Assembly (NCBI RefSeq): GCF_017498505.1
Contig: NZ_CP071798.1
Span: forward strand, 3,273,501-3,337,500
Direction of reading: 5' to 3'
From: Sporosarcina sp. Te-1
Lineage (GTDB): Bacteria; Bacillota; Bacilli; Bacillales_A; Planococcaceae
DNA: 64,000 bases
The notes under the pieces are model-generated. The model did no database searches, was not told the DNA's origin, and saw only the letters and a list, made by a program, of their open reading frames with translations. Position 1 is the first letter of the stretch, and every line of letters begins with the position of its first letter. This document shows positions 43,121 through 50,768 of this stretch, piece after piece. Both the position numbers and the translations under genes were made by a program.

Positions 43121-44092
43121 GAAGCATTCATCTGTAAACAAAGAACGAAGCCGTTATTGTGGGAAGGCTTACAGGCTGCGATGAATCGATTGCCTGAAGA
43201 TCATTAAAGTCTCCCCGCTTTACAATCAAGACAAGCTGCGATTCAAGCAGGTTTTGGCGGTGAGCAGGAGCTCGACAAGATTTTCGAGCGATATTCATTT
43301 TCCGTCAATTATCGAGTATTTCATGATCTATCTCTTATTTCTAGTACCCCCTTCCAACTAGATACGCTGTATATCACTCCCTGGTATGCCCTTATTTTTG
43401 AAGTAAAAAACATGTCAGGCGAGCTACTCGTGACTGACAACCCTCCTCAGCTGATTCAGACGTCTGAATCAGGTCAAGTGAGCCGCTTCCAAAGTCCAAT
43501 TACCCAACTGGAAAACAACTGTGCGTTGTTTACCGAGTGGCTCCGTCAACGAGACTTTACCCTTCCTGTGTATGGCGCTATTGTACTCGCCTAACCGCGA
43601 CAGCATATCGACGTATTCGACACAAACATACCGATTTTATTTCCTCAAGCAGTCCCTGCCTTCATTCGCAAGCTACCCACAGGAGTTCCCTTGTTGAAAG
43701 AAACTATTTTTGCCAACCTTTTATCTCATCTCCATAGAGGTCATCGTCAGTTTATCTCTCCCCCAATCTGTACGACGTATTCCATACAGCCGGAAGACAT
43801 TCGGACAGGCGTCATCTGCCAAAATTGCAATCGCATTGGTATGGAAAAATATACGGGGGGATGGAGATGTCTATTATGCGGAAATACAAGCCGGCATGCA
43901 CATAAACAAGCCATCCGGGATTGGTTCCTCTTATTCGGAGACGCCATGCGCAATCAAGATTGCCGAAGGTTTCTCCACGTAGATCGTCAACAAACTGCCC
44001 ATCGACTGCTCATCTCCATGTCACTCGAAAGAAAAGGCTCCTATCGGAATAGGACGTATAGTATCCAATTGGATTCAGAAAAGCACACTTGA
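43121..44092 (+). pseudogene. NERD-domain protein, inactivated by two in-frame TAA codons
   Basis: The frame is unbroken by indels from 43121 to the stop at 44090. It aligns with the intact NERD protein at 54614-55591 across its whole length but has TAA at 43205 and TAA at 43592, and the position of the start codon reads GAA. The NERD core keeps GFGGEQELDKIF, FQLDTLYITPWYALIFEVKNMSGELLV (D...ExK) and the zinc pair CQNCNRIGM / CLLCGN. It ends in a similar hairpin and is followed by a 21-bp array, just as the intact gene is. Confidence 0.9.
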
Positions 44093-44106
44093 TTGTGTGC
44101 TTTTTA
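44079..44106 (+). terminator. Terminator overlapping the NERD pseudogene stop
   Basis: AAGCACAC and GTGTGCTT pair and are followed by TTTATG. The same AGCACAC stem sits at the end of the intact NERD gene. Confidence 0.8.
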
Positions 44107-44123
44107 TGTTGAGGACAGGGGGA

Positions 44124-44560
44124 GTCGGTGGAAAAGGTCGAGAGTCGGTGGTAACGGAGAGTAGGTCGGTGGTAAAGGTCGAGAGCCGGTGGTAACGGAG
44201 AGCAGGTCGGTGGTAAGAGGTTAAGAGCCGGTGGTAATGGAGTGCAGGTCGGTGGTAAAAGGTCGAGAGTCGGTGGTAACGGAGAGTAGGTCGGTGGTAA
44301 AGGTCGAGAGCCGGTGGTAACGGAGAGTAGGTCGGTGGTAAAGGTCGAGAGCCGGTGGTAACGGAGAGCAGGTCGGTGGTAAGAGGTTGAGAGCCGGTGG
44401 TAATGGAGTGCAGGTCGGTGGTAAGAGGTTGAGAATCGGTGGTAACGGAGTGCAAGTCGGTGGTAAGCGGGAGAGACGGTGGTAACAGCGGGCAAGTCGG
44501 TGGGAACGGAGAGCAAATCGGTGGTAAGTGGGAGAATCGGGTAATAAAGAAGAGCACGCC
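44124..44560. repeat. 21-bp phased array, GGTGGTAA core
   Basis: About 20 units of 20-21 bp begin CGGTGGTAA. Tails alternate between a GGTCGAGAG type and a CGGAGAGYAGGT type, making a 40-42-bp higher-order repeat. Units at the right end are decayed. It starts directly after the NERD pseudogene terminator. Overlapping minus-strand frames with YHR(L/P) repeats are by-products. Confidence 0.9.
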
Positions 44561-44601
44561 GGTGTTATTTCCTCGTTTCAAATAAATGCAACTCTTGCCT
44601 A

Positions 44602-44655
44602 TTGACAGTATTGATTCGTGCAGGGTATGATTACTGCATTAGTAATTTAGTAAAT
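44602..44655 (+). promoter_or_regulatory. Promoter and palindrome before the DUF6530/MATE unit
   Basis: TTGACA (44602-44607), 18 bases, TATGAT (44626-44631). The palindrome ATTTAGTAAAT follows at 44645-44655, the same 11-mer as in the marR promoter at 1934-1944, inside a run of AGTAAAT repeats. Confidence 0.6.
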
Positions 44656-44676
44656 CAGTAAATAAGGAGAGTGGAA

Positions 44677-45156
44677 ATGAAAATTCCTACACATTTGAAA
44701 CATAAGCCGGTGATTGTAGCGGAGAATTATGCAAATATTGACGGGCGGACGGCGTATAAGACGGATGCCCAAGGGTTATCGCTCGGTTTAGCTCAGTGGA
44801 ATGATCGGGGAAAGGTGGATATTTCAGCGAAGATTTGGCGGCATACGGGTGGTAAGTGGTCTCGCCAATCGGAGGAGATGCCGCTTCATCGTGTCTTGGA
44901 TTTGGCGATTTTGGTATGCGAGGCGCAGCTTTATTTCCGTGAGGCCTATCGTCATAAGGATTTGTATGATCCGGAAAATCCGGTCATTAAGCGGGTCGGC
45001 TTGCAAGGGGATGCCATGACGGTGGAAGTTTGCACCGAGAATGAGCAAATTAAAGAGGATATCCAACTGTTCAATCAAGCATTGAACGAGGACGGTGAAT
45101 TGATCGGCGAGCGATTACGTACATTGTCACACATCTTAAAGGAAATGGGTTATTAA
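44677..45156 (+). CDS. DUF6530-like hypothetical protein
   Basis: 159 residues from ATG 44677 (GGAGAG upstream). It begins IPTHLKHKPVIVAENYANIDGRTAYKTDAQGLSLGLAQWNDRG and has no signal peptide or membrane span. I believe this matches DUF6530, of unknown function, with limited confidence. It lies 23 bases before a MATE exporter gene and probably shares its promoter. Confidence 0.6.
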   Translation: MKIPTHLKHKPVIVAENYANIDGRTAYKTDAQGLSLGLAQWNDRGKVDISAKIWRHTGGKWSRQSEEMPLHRVLDLAILVCEAQLYFREAYRHKDLYDPENPVIKRVGLQGDAMTVEVCTENEQIKEDIQLFNQALNEDGELIGERLRTLSHILKEMGY

Positions 45157-45179
45157 TCATAACTCAAGAGGATCTTATT

Positions 45180-46556
45180 ATGAACCATACGTTAGTACGC
45201 GATGAACAGGCATTAAAGAAAGCGTTCATCAGCTTTTTGGTGCCTGTCATGTCGGCGAATATTTTACAATCCCTTGGTCAAATCTTTGGGATGTTTTTAG
45301 TTGGGAGATATCTGGGAGTAGATGCCCTGGCTGCCATTTCTGCGTTTTTCCCGTTCTTCTTTTTCCTGATGGCCTTTGCAATCGGTCTCGGGTCCGGCAG
45401 TTCGATTTTGGTCGGGCAGACATACGGCGCGGGCAATGTCGATAAAATGAAGCAAGTGGTCGGTGTGACCTTGGCGGCGACGACGCTTTTATCTGTTGTC
45501 GTTGCCATTTTCGGCGGTGTTTTCATCGAGACGATTTTGCGCATTATGCAGACGCCGGAAAACATTTTTGTGCAAAGTGTTGCATATGCTCGTATTTTAT
45601 TTTTCACCTTGCCGATTATGTTCCTATACATGGTGTATACAACATTCCTGCGTGGCGTGGGTGATTCCAAGACGCCGTTCATCTTTCTAGTGATCAGCGT
45701 CGTCGCAAACATTGCGTTTCTTCCAGTCCTCATGTTTGGCTGGCTTGGGTTGCCGCAACTTGGGTTGAATGGCGCGGCGTATGCATCCGTTTTTTCCAAT
45801 CTCATTACTCTTGTGCTGTTGCTTCTTTATTTGCACAAAAAGCAGCATAGCTTGCGACTTGACCGCACGGTATTGCAATATTTCAAATTAAAGAAGGATA
45901 TTTTGTCCTCCTTGCTGAAGTTGGCCATTCCGGCGAGTATTAGCATGGTTGCGATCTCGGTTGCGGAAATTGCGATCATTGGATTCGTCAACATTTATGG
46001 ATCCAGTGCGACCGCGGCGTATGGGGTTGTCAATCAAATCGGCGGGTATGCACAGATGCCGGCGATGAGCATTGCGATCGCTACGTCGGTATTTGTTGCG
46101 CAAGCGCTTGGCGCGAGTTCGACGGAGATGATTCAACAAATCCGCCAGATTGGTGTCCGTCTGAATTACGTATTGGGTGGTATCTTTATCGGCGTGATGT
46201 ATCTGTTTGCCAAGCCTATTTTAGGTCTCTTCATTGATCATGCCGAGACGCTCTCCATTGCGAAGGATTATTTATTCATCACATTTTGGAGTTATCTCAT
46301 CTTTGGGCATATGCAAACAGTCACGGCTACCATGCGTGCAACGGGCGTTGTCCTGTGGCCGACTATCTTTTTGGTACTTACGATCTGGGCATGCGAGGTG
46401 CCGGCTGCGTATTTCCTTTCACACCATACTCCTCTCGGATTGAATGGTGTGTGGACCGCCTATTCTCTCGCCTTTTGTGTCAATTTCATATTCCAATACA
46501 CCTATTTCAAAACGAAATGGAAAAAGAAAACGCTGCAGGTCATGCTGCGTGATTAA
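45180..46556 (+). CDS. MATE-family multidrug efflux transporter
   Basis: 458 residues in twelve membrane spans, two MatE halves. Family segments are GRYLGVDALAAISAFFPFFFFL, LGSGSSILVGQTYGAGN and the second-half repeat FVNIYGSSATAAYGVVNQIGGYAQMPAMSIAIATSVFVAQALGA. It probably exports cationic drugs by Na+ or H+ antiport. The palindrome in the shared promoter suggests a local or MarR-type repressor. Confidence 0.93.
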   Translation: MNHTLVRDEQALKKAFISFLVPVMSANILQSLGQIFGMFLVGRYLGVDALAAISAFFPFFFFLMAFAIGLGSGSSILVGQTYGAGNVDKMKQVVGVTLAATTLLSVVVAIFGGVFIETILRIMQTPENIFVQSVAYARILFFTLPIMFLYMVYTTFLRGVGDSKTPFIFLVISVVANIAFLPVLMFGWLGLPQLGLNGAAYASVFSNLITLVLLLLYLHKKQHSLRLDRTVLQYFKLKKDILSSLLKLAIPASISMVAISVAEIAIIGFVNIYGSSATAAYGVVNQIGGYAQMPAMSIAIATSVFVAQALGASSTEMIQQIRQIGVRLNYVLGGIFIGVMYLFAKPILGLFIDHAETLSIAKDYLFITFWSYLIFGHMQTVTATMRATGVVLWPTIFLVLTIWACEVPAAYFLSHHTPLGLNGVWTAYSLAFCVNFIFQYTYFKTKWKKKTLQVMLRD

Positions 46557-46562
46557 ACGACA

Positions 46563-46603
46563 AGAGGGTCCGCTGACAAATAATCAGAGCGGACTCTCTT
46601 TTT
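46563..46603. terminator. Terminator between MATE and UDG genes
   Basis: AGAGGGTCCGCT and AGCGGACTCTCT pair with one mismatch, followed by TTTTTC. It overlaps the 3' end of the convergent UDG-family gene. Confidence 0.85.
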
Positions 46604-47177
46604 CATTTGCTTTCTGCAGTTGTTTGGCGACGAAGGTTAAATCCTCCACCAATTGCTTGTACAAATTCGGCCGACGCCGGACGGCTAAGGGGTGATAGGC
46701 GACAGTGGTGGCATAGCCGTTTACATCGTACCAGCTCCCTCGCATCCCTTTGACATCCGCTTCGGCATTTCCGAAAAATGACTGGACTGCCACGTTTCCT
46801 AGACAAAGTACAAGAGAAGGGCATTGTCGTTCAAGCTGTTGGATGAGATGCGGCATGCAGATTGCACGCGTGAGATCTTTGTCATATGCACGGACGGGTC
46901 TCCGCTTCAAAATGTACGTCACATACAACTGGTTTGGTTCCAACCCAGCTTCGTTTGCGGCTTGTTGCAAGGTTTGCCGCGTTCCGCACAGCATCGGGTT
47001 GCCTTCTTTGTCTTCCAAGGCGCCTGGATTATCAAGCACAATCATGATAGGGGCTTCTGGGTTCCCTTCTCCCCACACCATGCGTGTTCCTTGCTTGTAC
47101 AGACCGCAATCTTGACATCCCTGTTCGTCTGCGGGAACGGGTTCTTCGGGCCATCGTTTCGGGCAAAATGAATTCAT
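46584..47177 (-). CDS. Uracil-DNA glycosylase superfamily protein (family 4/5-like)
   Basis: 197 residues. N-terminal cysteines (SFCPKRW, CQDCGLYKQ) are placed as for the iron-sulphur cluster of family 4 enzymes. Motif 1 is LDNPGALEDKEGNPMLCG in place of the usual GEAPGxxED; motif 2 is VAYHPLAVRRRP. The conserved YVTYILKRRPVRAYDKDLTRAICMPHL is family-like. The altered motif 1 (D-N-P) means base specificity may differ from standard UDGs. It should act in base excision repair. Confidence 0.8.
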   Translation of the reverse strand: MNSFCPKRWPEEPVPADEQGCQDCGLYKQGTRMVWGEGNPEAPIMIVLDNPGALEDKEGNPMLCGTRQTLQQAANEAGLEPNQLYVTYILKRRPVRAYDKDLTRAICMPHLIQQLERQCPSLVLCLGNVAVQSFFGNAEADVKGMRGSWYDVNGYATTVAYHPLAVRRRPNLYKQLVEDLTFVAKQLQKANEKESPL

Positions 47178-47287
47178 CAGTTAATCCTCCCTTTCTCTTA
47201 GATTACCCACTTTCAAAAGGTCTGCTCATGAAAGCGTTAAAAGAGGGTAGTAAAGAAGGACAGTCATTATATGGCAAGGGGTGTTTG

Positions 47288-48331
47288 ATGGTGCTGGCAT
47301 TCATTAAAAAACAAGCAAAGGGTTTATTTCCAGGTTATTTTGCGTTCATCATGGCGACGGGCGCTTTATCGATTAGCTGCTCGCTTCTGAACATGGGTTT
47401 AGTTTCAAAGTTGTTGCTCTATGTGAATGGTGTTGCCTATCTATGGCTATGGTTTTTGACCCTCATCCGTTTAACCTCATTCTTTCCTGAATTCTGGAAT
47501 GACCTGATCAGCCATACGAAAGGGCCGGGATTCTTCACCTTGATAGCCGGCACGAGCATGCTCAGCAGTCAATTGATTATAGTGGGGAATGAACCGCAAA
47601 TTGCATTGTATTTATGGTATTTAGCTATCATTTTATGGGTTCTGATCATGTATCTATTTTTTACAGCTGTTACCATCCGAAAACATAAGCCCTCTTTAGC
47701 GAAGGGAATCAACGGTGCTTGGTTGATTGCAGCAGTAGCCACTCATTCCATTTCGATTGTGGGTACACTTCTTGTGTCTCATGTCGAAGCAAATCATACC
47801 ATCCTGCTATTTTTTACACTCTGCATGTACTTTTTAGGATGCATGCTTTATCTGAATATCATTACGTTGATTTTCTACCGATTTACATTCGTAGATTTCA
47901 AATATGCGTCGCTGACCCCGCCTTATTGGATCAATATGGGCGCAGTGGCGATTACGACATTGGCAGGCTCAACGTTGATCCGGCATGCTGAATATTGGTC
48001 ATTGCTGCATGAAATCAAACCGTTTCTAAAAGGCTTTACGCTGTTCTTTTGGGTGACCGGCACATGGTGGATTCCTCTGCTCTTTATCCTGATGGTCTGG
48101 CGTTATTTCGTGCATCGGTATCCGCTCAGCTATGATCCGCAAATATGGGGCATGGTATTCCCGCTTTCCATGTACACGGCCGGCACTTTTCAGCTGTCGA
48201 AAGCACTCGGCGTTTCATTCCTCATCTGGATTCCCAAAGTAATGGTGTTCGTTGCGATGGCGATGTGGCTTGTTGCGTTTGGTGGAATGTGTCATCGGGT
48301 GTTCCGAGTAGCGAAGGAGACAGATGGATAA
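47288..48331 (+). CDS. TDT-family transporter (TehA/SLAC1-like)
   Basis: 347 residues from ATG 47288 with AAGGGGTG upstream. About ten hydrophobic segments; GYFAFIMATGALSI is the characteristic start of TehA/malate-permease/anion-channel proteins, with GTWWIPLLFI and FPLSMYTAGTFQL near the end. Substrate may be dicarboxylate, sulphite, tellurite-related or another anion. Followed by a decayed array. Confidence 0.87.
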   Translation: MVLAFIKKQAKGLFPGYFAFIMATGALSISCSLLNMGLVSKLLLYVNGVAYLWLWFLTLIRLTSFFPEFWNDLISHTKGPGFFTLIAGTSMLSSQLIIVGNEPQIALYLWYLAIILWVLIMYLFFTAVTIRKHKPSLAKGINGAWLIAAVATHSISIVGTLLVSHVEANHTILLFFTLCMYFLGCMLYLNIITLIFYRFTFVDFKYASLTPPYWINMGAVAITTLAGSTLIRHAEYWSLLHEIKPFLKGFTLFFWVTGTWWIPLLFILMVWRYFVHRYPLSYDPQIWGMVFPLSMYTAGTFQLSKALGVSFLIWIPKVMVFVAMAMWLVAFGGMCHRVFRVAKETDG

Positions 48332-48332
48332 G

Positions 48333-48470
48333 TATGAGTCGGTGGTAACGCTGTGGAGAAGGAAGAAATGAGCAGGTCGAAGTCGGATGTTTGAAGAAGA
48401 GAAGTTTTTAGGGTGGAGAAGGGGAATCGATGGTAACACTCTGAGAGCAGTGGTAACCAGGTTACCTGAA
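48333..48470. repeat. Decayed 21-bp array, GGTGGTAA-type core
   Basis: One CGGTGGTAA unit at the left, then degraded units, and GATGGTAACACTC / AGTGGTAACC at the right. The spacing is only partly kept. It looks like a mostly deleted array of the type at 44 kb. Confidence 0.6.
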
Positions 48471-48549
48471 GAATCCGTCGGAGGAAGAAGGAGTTCTTGT
48501 CATCTCAATCGAAATAGACTTAGGAAGACAATGGATTGAGGGGTGCCGC

Positions 48550-49071
48550 ATGGAAGCTTTATTGGTGATAGATGTGCAAAACGGGATTGTGGAGCATGGG
48601 GAGTTTCAAGAGGAACTAGCGAAGATTGAAAAGATGATTCTTCATTTTAAGGAGAAGGGCAAGCCGGTCATCTTCATGAGACATTTGGATTCGGTAGAGG
48701 AGAGCCCGCTCTATGAAGGTTCGAGAGGTTCGGAGTTGCATGAGTCGGTTAAGGGATATGCGGAACAGGTGATTGAGAAGCGGACGCCGAGTTCTTTTTA
48801 TCAGACGAATCTGGCGGAACTGCTAGATGACTATGGGGTGAACCAGGTCTATATTACCGGGTTCATGACGGAGTTTTGCTGCTTGTTCACGACAATTGCT
48901 GCATTTGATCGAGGGTATCAAGTGACGTTAATTGAAGATGCGACGGGCACGACGAACAATGGGGAGACGTATGAGATGGCCGATCTCAATATTCGGGATT
49001 TCGTCGGTACGGTGCTTCATTGGTCCGAGGTAGTGGATGTGGTTGATTTTGAGGAGCTTGAGCTGCCGTGA
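48550..49071 (+). CDS. Isochorismatase-like cysteine hydrolase
   Basis: 173 residues. Catalytic aspartate in LLVIDVQNGI, lysine in IEKRTPSSFYQT and cysteine in YITGFMTEFCCLFTTIAAFDRGYQVTLIEDATGT. Family members hydrolyse isochorismate, nicotinamide or other amides; the substrate is not determinable here. Possible partner: the nucleotidyltransferase-like gene 26 bases downstream. Confidence 0.9.
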   Translation: MEALLVIDVQNGIVEHGEFQEELAKIEKMILHFKEKGKPVIFMRHLDSVEESPLYEGSRGSELHESVKGYAEQVIEKRTPSSFYQTNLAELLDDYGVNQVYITGFMTEFCCLFTTIAAFDRGYQVTLIEDATGTTNNGETYEMADLNIRDFVGTVLHWSEVVDVVDFEELELP

Positions 49072-49097
49072 TGCCGATTCAGTGAGGATGTGAGGAA

Positions 49098-49871
49098 ATG
49101 AAACAACAAGAGATTGCCGTTCAGGCTATTTGTGAGAGCTTGAAAAAGGATCCGCACGTCGAAGCTGTTTTCTTGAAAGGCTCGATGGGCAGAGGTGAGC
49201 ATGATGAGCATTCGGATATTGACATGTACTGTATGGTGAAGCAAGGGGAGGAAGCTGGGTTCCTCGACAGGCGTCTTGATCATCTGCGTGTCTATCAGGA
49301 AGTCATTTTCACGGATGACATTTATATCGTCGCCCCGCAGTTGATTGCGGTATTTGATAATTTACTACATATTGATTTATTTACGGTAACGCGGGAGTCG
49401 TTTCCAGGTCATGATCATTTCACGGTGTTATATGATCCGCATGCCATCATGAAAGAATTCGTGGACACGCAAGGTTTGGCGCTCACGAAGGAGGAATACC
49501 GGGATGATGTCATGGACATTGCTTGGTTTTTATTCCAGTATCGTAAGTCTGCGGCCCGCGGGAATGATATCTGGTCTGTTCGGATGCTGACAAATGTCGT
49601 ACATCATTTGGCAAGAGCTTTGTTGCATCGGTATGCGCCAGAACGGGCTCAACTCGGTTTGAAGACGGTCTCGGAATCGTTGCCGGAAGAGTCGACAAGG
49701 GATATTTTATTGATTCACGAAAAAATTACCCCCTCACGTCATGAGGAAGCAGCGCACTTGATCAGCGGGCTGCTCGATAGGGAGTATGAATGGATCCAAG
49801 AACAATTGAAAGAGGAGACGCAAACGCTGGATTTCTTGCAGCGGATGATCGAGCTTCATGCGGCAGTGTAA
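49098..49871 (+). CDS. Nucleotidyltransferase-domain protein
   Basis: 257 residues. N-terminal pol-beta-type nucleotidyltransferase motif VFLKGSMGRGEHDEHSDIDMYCMV (GS...DxD), with a third acid in HIDLFTV. The C-terminal half is helical, like the substrate domain of aminoglycoside adenylyltransferase-type or other small-molecule transferases. Start ATG 49098. Confidence 0.85.
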   Translation: MKQQEIAVQAICESLKKDPHVEAVFLKGSMGRGEHDEHSDIDMYCMVKQGEEAGFLDRRLDHLRVYQEVIFTDDIYIVAPQLIAVFDNLLHIDLFTVTRESFPGHDHFTVLYDPHAIMKEFVDTQGLALTKEEYRDDVMDIAWFLFQYRKSAARGNDIWSVRMLTNVVHHLARALLHRYAPERAQLGLKTVSESLPEESTRDILLIHEKITPSRHEEAAHLISGLLDREYEWIQEQLKEETQTLDFLQRMIELHAAV

Positions 49872-49888
49872 AAGTATTTCATTCCAAA

Positions 49889-49927
49889 AAGCCTTCCGAA
49901 CAAAAATGTAAGATTCGGAGGCTTTTT
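49889..49927 (+). terminator. Terminator before Bce module 1
   Basis: AAAAGCCTTCCGAA and TTCGGAGGCTTTTT pair (one mismatch). Confidence 0.85.
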
Positions 49928-50000
49928 GTTCGTTCCTTCGATGGTTTGCGATTCCGTCACACGTTATGATGATAATAAACAAAGACGTAGGGGGTTCGAA

Positions 50001-50768
50001 ATGGATATTGTGGTAGAAGCGACGGACATTCATAAAGTGTTTGGAACCAAAACGAATTTGATTCCTGTGCTGGAAGGTGTTGATGTCACGGTCCATGAAG
50101 GAGAGTTCGTCGGTATCATGGGACCTTCTGGAGCGGGGAAAACGACCTTGCTGAACATTTTAGCCACTATCGATAAACCAACTTCCGGTAGTGTCCGGAT
50201 CGACGGAACAGAAATTACAGGGTTGCGCGATGAACCGCTATCCGAATTCAGACGCTCGAACTTAGGGTTCATCTTTCAGGACTATAATTTGCTCGATTCC
50301 TTAACGATCCGAGAGAATATTATGCTGCCGTTGGCGTTCGCCAATCAATCCTACGTGACGACAGATTTGAAGGTCAATGAGATTGCGGAGAAACTAGGCA
50401 TCGCATCCGCTTTGGAACGTTATCCGTATGAAGCATCTGGCGGACAAAAGCAGAGGACAGCTGCGGCACGGGCGATTATCCATAACCCAAAGCTTGTTCT
50501 GGCAGATGAACCGACGGGTGCCTTGGATTCAAAAGCGTCGATGGATTTGCTGACTGCCTTTCAATTATTGAATCGCGAATACCGGACGACCATTCTCATG
50601 GTGACGCATGATGCATTAGCGGCAAGCTTCTGTGATCGCGTCCTCTTCATGAAAGACGGAAGGCTGTTTACGGAACTGGTGAAGGGGGACAAGGATCGGA
50701 AATGGTTTTTTGATCAGCTCGTCACAACGCTGTCATCCTTAGGAGGCGGCCATTATGACTATATATGA
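50001..50768 (+). CDS. BceA-type ABC ATPase (module 1)
   Basis: 255 residues from ATG 50001 (AGGGGG upstream). Walker [15 protein letters not shown]-loop [10 protein letters not shown], signature [14 protein letters not shown], Walker [17 protein letters not shown] and VTHD are intact. BceA partners with the ten-span BceB to free lipid II-cycle intermediates from peptide antibiotics such as bacitracin. It overlaps the permease gene by 14 bases. Confidence 0.95.
   Translation: MDIVVEATDIHKVFGTKTNLIPVLEGVDVTVHEGEFVGIMGPSGAGKTTLLNILATIDKPTSGSVRIDGTEITGLRDEPLSEFRRSNLGFIFQDYNLLDSLTIRENIMLPLAFANQSYVTTDLKVNEIAEKLGIASALERYPYEASGGQKQRTAAARAIIHNPKLVLADEPTGALDSKASMDLLTAFQLLNREYRTTILMVTHDALAASFCDRVLFMKDGRLFTELVKGDKDRKWFFDQLVTTLSSLGGGHYDYI

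Noticed and set aside
44010..44581. Two minus-strand open frames with YHR/TTD repeats
   Set aside because: Same reason: open because the period is a multiple of three; no start signal.
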